From positions 1 through 33,477 of the forward strand of contig NZ_JAMFLG010000045.1 of NCBI RefSeq assembly GCF_023502205.1: 33,477 nt of DNA. The letters run 5' to 3'. The notes below the pieces were generated by a model that saw only the letters and a program-made list of their open reading frames with translations, had not been told where the DNA came from and did not search any database. Every line of letters begins with the position of its first letter. The stretch's first letter is position 1. The position numbers were made by a program, and so were the translations under genes. Source of the DNA: Aquiflexum sp. TKW24L. GTDB lineage: Bacteria; Bacteroidota; Bacteroidia; Cytophagales; Cyclobacteriaceae. Positions 27,315 through 32,739 of this stretch are shown here, one piece after another.

Positions 27315-27740
27315 GTTGTAGGGATGGGAGGAGCTGGGAATTAGGTTGTAATTGTTGTAGTGGTTGTAGTGGTTGTAATGGTTGTCGGCTTCGCGTTGTC
27401 AGGTTGGGAAAGTTGTAATTGTTGTAGTGGTTGTAATGGTTGTCGGCTGGGCGTTGTCAGGTTGGGAAAGTTATCAGAGAATCAATTCTTGCATCTTGTG
27501 TCTTGCATCTTGTGTCTTTTTTGGTTGTCTGCTTCGCGTTGTCGTTGTTGTCGAGTTGGAAAAAGTTGTAGGGATAGGAGGAGCTGGGAATTAGGTTGTA
27601 ATTGTTGTAGTTGTTGTAATTGTTGTAGTTGTTGTAATTGTTGTCAGGCTATCTGCTGCGCCTTCTTGGTACTTGGTACTTGATTCTTGGTACTTGTTTC
27701 TGGTGTCTTTTTTGGTTGTCTGCTGCGCGTTGTTACCTGT
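27315..27740 (+). repeat. 9-nt minisatellite with interspersed 7-nt arrays
   Basis: From 27345 the sequence reads as 9-base units (GTTGTAATT, GTTGTAGTG, GTTGTAATG, GTTGTCGGC) punctuated by a 13-base spacer ending GTTGTCAG and the 9-mer GTTGGGAAA. Together these give a ~58-bp higher unit that occurs twice. A 46-bp block at 27315-27360 recurs at 27565-27610, one mismatch noted. Heptad patches of TCTTGCA/TCTTGTG (27487-27521) and TACTTGG-like words (27663-27697) sit inside. Confidence 0.85.
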
Positions 27741-27761
27741 TGTTAAGTCGGGATGTAAATA

Positions 27762-27794
27762 AAAATCCCCCTAATGAGACATCAGGGGGATTTT
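27762..27794. terminator. Orphan terminator-like hairpin
   Basis: AAAATCCCCCT pairs perfectly with AGGGGGATTTT across an 11-base loop, an 11-bp stem with A/T-tract flanks. The neighbouring genes are divergent (M28 peptidase leftward, Nudix regulator rightward), so no annotated gene ends here. It may terminate an unannotated transcript crossing the repeat array on the plus strand, or one coming from the right on the minus strand. Confidence 0.65.
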
Positions 27795-27997
27795 ACTTGG
27801 TTTAAGTTCAATTTGGCTTAATTAATCTTAAAATTTATAGTTTGATTGCTATAAAATGGTTGATATTTTTCTTTCAGTGGAAATGATAACTTGTTGATCT
27901 ATTGGATGATTTCTTTAAGAAATTTAAGTATGTAAGAAATGAAGCCCGTGAGTATGAAATCTATTCAAATTCTGGGCTTTGAACTTAACTGCACGCT

Positions 27998-28027
27998 ACA
28001 TCGGTCTTCCGACTTCGGTCTTCCGTC
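27998..28027 (-). repeat. 30-bp element, exact inverted copy of 23518-23547
   Basis: This is an exact 30-base reverse-complement match to 23518-23547, made of TCTTCCG and ACTTCGG heptads. The copies are about 4.5 kb apart in opposite orientation. Confidence 0.9.
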
Positions 28028-28321
28028 CCGACTGTAAAAGGATATAGGGTTACTTGCAAAGAAGCGGATAACCATCAAGTAATATTTGTTTTTGAAATGA
28101 ATCAAGTTCGTATTTCAAATATAAAAAAATATTTCAGATCATTGTGTAAATTGGACATATTGAATCAGGTTATTAATCGCATTAATGTTAGTAAGCCAAA
28201 ATTCATTAATGATGGGGACGCCTGCCTCCGGTAGGCAGGGAAGACCGAAGATGTATCTGGTGGTAACTGATTTTCCCCTCTATTCATGGATTTAATTATT
28301 TAGCGAATTCAAAAGAATCAC

Positions 28322-28335
28322 ATCGTTTATACGAT
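28322..28335. promoter_or_regulatory. Short palindrome upstream of the Nudix-related regulator
   Basis: ATCGT-TTAT-ACGAT forms five-base arms around a four-base spacer, ending nine bases before the ATG at 28345. Its position would suit an autoregulatory operator of the downstream gene, but it is short and could occur by chance. Confidence 0.3.
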
Positions 28336-28344
28336 AATAATGCT

Positions 28345-29100
28345 ATGGCAAAACTGAGGACCGGGAATTTGGATTTTGATAATGAGGAGGTTTTCCCCCA
28401 ACTCTCGCTGGATTGTGTCATTTTTGGTTTTCATGCCGGGTCTTTGAAAGTGCTTTTACTCAAGTGGAAAAGCAGGGAATATTGGAGTTTGCCGGGAGGA
28501 TGGATCCGGCAAATGGAAGATATCGACGATGCTGCCATCCGGATTTTGCAGGAAAGGACAGGGTTAGATCATATTTTTTTGAGGCAGTTTTACACTTTTG
28601 GCAAAACAGAAAGGTATGATAGTCAGGAACTTTCTGATAAGCTTTCTTATATCATCGACCCTAGAGCATGGTTTGACAGGACCATTTCCATCGGCTATTA
28701 TGCTTTGGTGGATTATGCTGCCGTTTTTCCCAATCCTGATGAATTTACAGATGAATGCAGGTGGTGGGATTTGGAGGAAGTTCCTGAATTGCTGTTTGAC
28801 CATTACGACATTTTAAAAAAGGCATTGCATTCTTTGAGGTTGGAGTTGAGTTATCAGCCTGTGGGGTATAATCTTCTCCCCGAAAAATTTACGATGCCGG
28901 AAATGATGAGAATGTATGAGGCCATTTTGGGAAGAAAAATTGATCCCCGAAATTTTCAAAAAAAAATCCTCCATTCGGGGATAGTGACCAAACTGGATGA
29001 GGTAAAAAGGGGCGTGGCCCACAAGTCACCGTATCTATATTCTTTCGATCGCAAAAAATACCAAGAAGTGTTGGAAGATGGTGGCTTGTTTATTATTTGA
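28345..29100 (+). CDS. Nudix-fold transcriptional regulator (NrtR/AraR-like)
   Basis: A 251-residue cytoplasmic protein with an N-terminal Nudix fold (about residues 18-150) and a C-terminal winged-helix DNA-binding region (about 160-240, MRMYEAILGRKIDPRNFQKKIL). The Nudix box GX5EX7REUXEEXGU is recognisable but degraded. Gly52, Glu58, Arg66, Glu70 and Gly73 are kept, while the expected acidic residues at 67 and 71 are Ile67 and Arg71. Loss of these metal-binding glutamates argues against hydrolase activity and for a ligand-sensing repressor. That is the case for Nudix-related regulators such as NrtR (ADP-ribose/NAD) and AraR of Bacteroidota. No sugar or NAD operon is adjacent, so the effector is unknown. 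The AI-2E permease gene follows after 56 bases. Confidence 0.85.
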   Translation: MAKLRTGNLDFDNEEVFPQLSLDCVIFGFHAGSLKVLLLKWKSREYWSLPGGWIRQMEDIDDAAIRILQERTGLDHIFLRQFYTFGKTERYDSQELSDKLSYIIDPRAWFDRTISIGYYALVDYAAVFPNPDEFTDECRWWDLEEVPELLFDHYDILKKALHSLRLELSYQPVGYNLLPEKFTMPEMMRMYEAILGRKIDPRNFQKKILHSGIVTKLDEVKRGVAHKSPYLYSFDRKKYQEVLEDGGLFII

Positions 29101-29156
29101 GGCTATTTGATACCATTGATTTGTAAAATTTTTAACTTGAATCAAAATCACCAAAA

Positions 29157-30251
29157 ATGGCAGTTTCTTTAGCCCGCGTCCAGAAAACAGCTTATATCCT
29201 CTTCATCATTGTCATTGTTTTTTGGATCTTGAAGGTCGGATCATTCATCATCATTCCTGTGGTATGGGGTATTTTCTTTGCCTTTTCCCTGTACCCCATT
29301 TCAAACTGGTTTGAAAAGAAAAGACTCCCCCGTGGACTTGCCATTGCCCTGACCATCATTCTGATATCAGCCATTGCACTCTTTGTATTTTATACATTGA
29401 TCAATCAGGTGCTGAGTTTGATTTTGGATATTCCTGAAATCAGCGAATCGTTCAATAAAAAGATCTCCGCCTATTTTATAGACTTGGGTGGCATGGTTGG
29501 TTTTGAAGAATCATCGATGCCTAAGATCAGCAGTCTTATTACACCCGAAAACCTGAATGCTACACTTTTGGGTGCCGGAAAATCCCTTACTTTGGCAGGA
29601 ATCGTTCCTTTATTCATTTTTTTGATGCTTTATTACACTGATTTCTTCATGGAGTTTCTCAAAAAAATTTCCGGAGAGGACAATCATTCCCTTTTAACCT
29701 GGATAGATGATTCAGGCAAGGTCATTCAGTCCTATTTGGTAGGTATAACGATCGTGACGGGGATTGTATCAGTGATGTCTGGGGTGTTTTTTTATTTTTT
29801 AGGCATCAAATACTACTTGCTATTCGCAGTATTGATCGCAGTGATGAACCTTATCCCCTATGTAGGAGTGATCATCAGCTCTTTTTTGGTTGTGATCTAT
29901 GTGCTATTGACAACTGACAGCCTTTTCTATCCATTTTTTACCATGTTTGTCCTATGGATCATTCAGCTGATTGAAAATAACCTGATTACACCAGTGATAG
30001 TGGGTTCAAAGGTCAAGGTAAATGCCATGGTGGTGATTTTGGCAATATTGATTGGAGGAAGCCTGTGGGGTGTATCCGGGATGATTTTGTTTATTCCTTT
30101 GATGGGAGTTTTAAAAATCACATTTGACAGGATCCCTTCTTTGGCGCCTTATGGCTATTTGTTAGGGGATAAATTTCCGGTGAATGAAAAAAATGAGAAT
30201 TTCTTGAAGGCATTTTTGAGAAAGGTAAAAAACAAAAAAGAGGCTGATTAG
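29157..30251 (+). CDS. AI-2E family transporter (YdiK/PerM-like permease)
   Basis: A 364-residue membrane protein of the AI-2E exporter superfamily, with about seven or eight hydrophobic segments. Typical features are the N-terminal helix pair with VWGIFFAFSLYPISNWFEKKRLPRGLAIAL and the C-terminal block LIPYVGVIISSF. The signature LIENNLITPVIVGSKVKVNAMV and the closing helix with SLWGVSGMILFIPLMGVLKI follow. Substrates vary in this family (autoinducer-2, ions, unknown), so no transport specificity is claimed. The last codons (KKEAD-stop) coincide with a 15-bp terminator stem. It follows the Nudix regulator on the same strand and may be co-transcribed with it. Confidence 0.9.
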   Translation: MAVSLARVQKTAYILFIIVIVFWILKVGSFIIIPVVWGIFFAFSLYPISNWFEKKRLPRGLAIALTIILISAIALFVFYTLINQVLSLILDIPEISESFNKKISAYFIDLGGMVGFEESSMPKISSLITPENLNATLLGAGKSLTLAGIVPLFIFLMLYYTDFFMEFLKKISGEDNHSLLTWIDDSGKVIQSYLVGITIVTGIVSVMSGVFFYFLGIKYYLLFAVLIAVMNLIPYVGVIISSFLVVIYVLLTTDSLFYPFFTMFVLWIIQLIENNLITPVIVGSKVKVNAMVVILAILIGGSLWGVSGMILFIPLMGVLKITFDRIPSLAPYGYLLGDKFPVNEKNENFLKAFLRKVKNKKEAD

Positions 30252-30264
30252 CCTCTTTTTTGTT
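30231..30264. terminator. Terminator overlapping the end of the AI-2E permease gene
   Basis: A perfect 15-bp inverted repeat (arms 30231-30245 and 30250-30264, loop GATT) has a GAGGCT core and A/T-tract flanks. The stop codon TAG (30249-30251) starts on the last loop base and runs into the right arm. It also lies just downstream of the minus-strand tRNA genes, so it can end transcripts from both sides. Confidence 0.92.
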
Positions 30265-30268
30265 TTTG

Positions 30269-30350
30269 TGCGCACGAGAAGACTCGAACTTCCACACCCA
30301 AGGGCGCTGCCACCTGAAAGCAGTGCGTCTACCAATTTCGCCACGTGCGC
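30269..30350 (-). tRNA. tRNA-Leu (anticodon CAG)
   Basis: On the minus strand a complete cloverleaf can be drawn. The acceptor stem is GCGCACG/CGTGCGC, and the D-arm GCGAAATTGGTAGACGC is followed by the anticodon stem CTGCT/GGCAG with loop TTCAGGT. A class II variable arm is present, as is the T-arm GAAGTTCGAGTCTTC. The long variable arm and CAG anticodon identify tRNA-Leu reading CUG. No CCA is encoded. It lies 15 bases downstream of tRNA-Pro on the same strand, so the two are probably one transcript. Confidence 0.95.
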
Positions 30351-30365
30351 AATAATAATTATAAG

Positions 30366-30439
30366 TCGGGGTGGCAGGATTCGAACCTACGACCTCCACA
30401 TCCCAAATGTGGCGCGATACCGGGCTACGCTACACCCCG
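30366..30439 (-). tRNA. tRNA-Pro (anticodon TGG)
   Basis: A complete 74-base class I tRNA on the minus strand. The acceptor stem is CGGGGTG/CACCCCG, the anticodon stem is CCACA/TGTGG with loop TTTGGGA, and the T-loop is GTTCGAATC. It is the first gene of the Pro-Leu pair. No CCA is encoded. Confidence 0.96.
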
Positions 30440-30876
30440 AGCTAATTTTTGCCTTTGTTTCAATTGTGAGATTAAGAAGTAAACTTCAAAATCTAACTAT
30501 CTGAACAATAAAGACTTGTATATTCAAAATACTTTCCAATTCACTTTTGACATTGGATTCAGAACCTGCTTTTGGTTCGAAGGCTCAAAAGTAATCATTA
30601 AATTGATTTTAAAAACAGAATTGTGGGGTATTTCAAAATAAAAATTATGAGTGTTTCAAAGCTTGACAGTTGCAATAATGTAATGCTTGAATTTCTTTTA
30701 AATTTATCTTCAATTATGAAGGGATGGCGGCCTATTCAAAATTAAACAAGAGGGAATTTGTCGGAATTAAGAGCTTGGAGGATTATTGTTGAAGAAATGA
30801 AGAATAAAAGAAATAAATCATCCCCATCTCAATAAGACAGGGATGATTGGTCAAAAGGCTACTTTTTATTTCTTGC
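30440..30876. other. Gene-free gap between tRNA-Pro and the small cassette
   Basis: An A/T-rich, non-coding stretch of about 435 bases. It should contain the promoter for the tRNA pair on its left and the cassette terminator on its right (30816-30848). I saw no duplicated tRNA fragment that would mark an integration site. Confidence 0.6.
30816..30848 (-). terminator. Terminator-like hairpin after the three-gene cassette
   Basis: AATCATCCC (30816-30824) pairs with GGGATGATT (30840-30848). On the minus strand the hairpin lies about 28 bases past the stop of the last cassette gene and is followed by a T-rich stretch (TATTTCTTTTATT). This fits an intrinsic terminator closing the operon. Confidence 0.65.
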
Positions 30877-31107
30877 CTAGACTGGCGGAGCTTTCTTTTG
30901 CAGCTGTAACCTGAGAGCATTCAAGTCCTTGGACATGGCCTGCATGGCTACTTCCATCAATTGGTACCTGGTCTGCACCTCATGGAGGTTGAGCTGCAGG
31001 GCCCTGAAGTCCTGCAGGAGGAACTTCAACAGGTATGCAATGATGGAGAGCATCAAAGAAATTACCCCTCCTGCACCTGCAAGGTATTCTGCGGATTCAA
31101 TTTCCAT
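30877..31107 (-). CDS. Small membrane/coiled-coil protein, unknown
   Basis: A 76-residue protein with one strongly hydrophobic helix (about residues 9-31, AGAGGVISLMLSIIAYLLKFLL). An amphipathic, Gln/Leu-rich helix likely to form a coiled coil follows (about 34-70, HEVQTRYQLMEVAMQAMSKDLNAL), and the tail is KKAPPV. It overlaps the DUF5675-like gene by 46 bases, which supports it being real and co-translated. The size and layout resemble small phage-type membrane proteins (holin or spanin-like), but nothing in the sequence proves that. No homolog is recognised with confidence. Confidence 0.65.
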   Translation of the reverse strand: MEIESAEYLAGAGGVISLMLSIIAYLLKFLLQDFRALQLNLHEVQTRYQLMEVAMQAMSKDLNALRLQLQKKAPPV

Positions 31108-31502
31108 CGTGTCTGTTTTGAAGGTTTGAGCTTACTGTAAATCTCCAGCCATACCTCTTCCCCCTCTTCCATGCAATCCATCAACCTGTCGGTCAACTTC
31201 CTACATGCAAGTCGGGTGAACAAGGGTATGCTTTCTTTGAAACAGGTGACCGGGACTATGCAGTCCTTTGCAGCTGATACCGCATTGTACCTGATTTTTA
31301 TGTGTCTGTCATCCACATCAAAATAGAGGTGCCAACCGCTGTTCTCGTCATATTCGCATTCCAATCTGAACAATCCTTCCGGACAGGGGATACTTTCTGA
31401 TGATATCGAAGGTTCCAGGGTTTTGCAAAGCAGCTTTCCGTAGAGGGAAATTTCTCCCCTAGTTACGTGCGTTCCATACTCCCTTTTCATGAGCAGCTTC
31501 AT
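31062..31502 (-). CDS. DUF5675-like protein
   Basis: A 146-residue protein without signal peptide or membrane segment. The first half matches the general pattern of DUF5675: an opening strand with REYGTHVTRGEISLYG, then LLCKTLEPS, a proline-glycine turn IPCPEGLFRLECEY, and HIKIR. Members of this family are found in phages, prophages and Bacteroidota genomes and have no firmly established function. It starts four bases after the stop of the upstream cassette gene and overlaps the downstream small membrane gene by 46 bases, so the three are one operon. A second in-frame Met at residue 5 is an alternative start. Confidence 0.65.
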   Translation of the reverse strand: MKLLMKREYGTHVTRGEISLYGKLLCKTLEPSISSESIPCPEGLFRLECEYDENSGWHLYFDVDDRHIKIRYNAVSAAKDCIVPVTCFKESIPLFTRLACRKLTDRLMDCMEEGEEVWLEIYSKLKPSKQTRWKLNPQNTLQVQEG

Positions 31503-31506
31503 GGCC

Positions 31507-32253
31507 TTAGACTTTTTCTACGGTGACAATTGCTGCTGCATTGTGCTCTTCGCTGTTGAAAGCGTAGTTCTGCCCATTGACCACCTGCAGGAATTCGATC
31601 CCTATGATAAACAGCTTGTTGGGTTCAGGTAAACCTGCCTTTGGGATAGTCATGGTGATGAGTCCGGTAAGTTGCTCCACGGGATGGTTTATTCCGGCAT
31701 CGAGAATGAAACTTTTGGTCCCTGCCTGGAAATCAAATGATGCCCCTGCAGCCATCAATTTGAAATGTGTTGCTCCCAAGGGAATGGACAGGAAATCCAC
31801 CGGCAGGAAAGGGTCGATGGAAAATCCCCATTCTGTCGGGGTGTTGGTCAGGGCAATTTCTGTCTTGACCGAGCCTGAGAGGACGGCATTGGAATTGATT
31901 TCAAAGCCCTGAATCAGGCTCCAGTCACCTTCCGCCACAATCCTTTTCCCCCTGCCATTGACAGGATCTGTTCTTAGGACTTTCATCATCTCCCTTATCA
32001 ATCTTGCGTGAAATTTGGAGTCTGCTATTCTGAGAACTGCAGGTCTGATGGTATCTTTAAGCATTTTTACCGTCTTGGCATTTTCGGAAAACTCTTTCAG
32101 GTTTTCCCTGGTCCGAGCGTACTTGGGATCGGTCATGATCCTGTCTTTGGAGACGCCTCCTTTTTCTCGGGCCATGTGGCCGTCCCTGGTTTTGTAGAAG
32201 GAGAATCCTCCTATGTTACCTTCGAGTTTGAATGCACTTGCTTGCTTTGCCAT
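31507..32253 (-). CDS. Uncharacterised protein, first gene of the cassette
   Basis: A 248-residue soluble protein with no signal peptide. The N-terminus FKLEGNIGGFSFYKTRDGHMAREKGG looks like a short beta-rich module. A basic helical segment follows (about residues 40-105, ARTRENLKEFSENAKTVKMLKD and FHARLIREMMKVLR). The second half is predicted beta-strand-rich, with hydrophobic strands and many Gly/Pro turns. From memory, proteins opening with this 'LEG..GG.tFYK..DGh.AREKGG' pattern and an ARTREN motif recur in Bacteroidota as hypothetical proteins, but I cannot name a domain. It is the first gene of the three-gene unit. A 9-nt tandem repeat lies about 65 bases upstream of its start. Confidence 0.7.
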   Translation of the reverse strand: MAKQASAFKLEGNIGGFSFYKTRDGHMAREKGGVSKDRIMTDPKYARTRENLKEFSENAKTVKMLKDTIRPAVLRIADSKFHARLIREMMKVLRTDPVNGRGKRIVAEGDWSLIQGFEINSNAVLSGSVKTEIALTNTPTEWGFSIDPFLPVDFLSIPLGATHFKLMAAGASFDFQAGTKSFILDAGINHPVEQLTGLITMTIPKAGLPEPNKLFIIGIEFLQVVNGQNYAFNSEEHNAAAIVTVEKV

Positions 32254-32317
32254 TTTTGATTTGGTTTATGTGAAACATGATCAAATGTGGGTAGGCTGGC
32301 TGTGGAAAAAAAAGCAA

Positions 32318-32372
32318 TCTGCGGATCCTGCGGATATTGCGGATTCTGCGGAAAAGTGCGGTTTCTGCGGAT
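32318..32372. repeat. 9-nt tandem repeat (TGCGGAT family)
   Basis: Four consecutive 9-base units carry the core TGCGGA (TCTGCGGAT, CCTGCGGAT, ATTGCGGAT, TCTGCGGAA), followed by two more diverged units. The repeat lies about 65 bases upstream of the cassette's first start codon, so it falls in the likely promoter region. Confidence 0.8.
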
Positions 32373-32576
32373 TATGCTGGATTTGTGAATTAGTTCACAG
32401 TCCGTAGTCCACAGACCACAGCAGATTCATTGAAATAGAAAACTTGTTCAAATTATTTTCAGACTTAGTTCAAAAGGTAAATTGGTGTCATTGTTCACCT
32501 TGGAAAAGTACAAGTGTAGAAAATATCGGTATAATTATATGGTTTCTTGGAAATTGGTCAAAAGTTAACGAATGGT

Positions 32577-32637
32577 GGGGGAGGGTATAACGGAAGGTGG
32601 GGGGAAGGTGGGAGGAAGGTGGGGGGAGACTGGGGGG
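32577..32637 (+). repeat. G-rich tract, G-quadruplex candidate
   Basis: Plus-strand G runs at 32599-32604, 32610-32612, 32621-32626 and 32632-32637 are separated by 5, 8 and 5 bases, with a further G run at 32577-32581. A similar tract precedes the other 9-nt array at 27297-27338. Confidence 0.7.
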
Positions 32638-32739
32638 TAAAATGGCTAATTATGGAATTTTTATTGAATTATTTTTTTTAGAATTGACCTTTTCTAAGAA
32701 GGGGAGTGTTGCATTTTTTGGAGAATCTGGAAGAAAATG

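Larger units (their letters stand above)
27195..28344. other. 1.15-kb gene-free region between divergent genes
   Basis: No credible gene is present. Apparent reading frames in 27360-27683 are translations of short tandem repeats rich in Cys and Val, not proteins. In order, the region holds a G-rich tract (27297-27338), 9-nt arrays with embedded heptad patches (27345-27740) and a terminator-like hairpin (27762-27794). After these come the inverted 30-bp element (27998-28027), a small hairpin CCTGCCT/AGGCAGG near 28226-28240, and a short palindrome just before the Nudix gene. Confidence 0.7.

Noticed and set aside
27345-27660. Possible CRISPR array
   Set aside because: The repeats are 9 nt with no unique spacers of 25-40 bases, and no cas-like gene is present. 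This is a minisatellite.
27360-27683. Cys/Val-rich reading frames in the repeat region
   Set aside because: They are translations of the 9-nt repeat in different frames, with no start context and unnatural composition. The same applies to the frames within 32740-33345.
30269-30439. tRNA genes as an integration site for a genomic island carrying the cassette
   Set aside because: I found no duplicated tRNA 3' fragment on the far side of the cassette and no integrase in the window. The idea remains unsupported.
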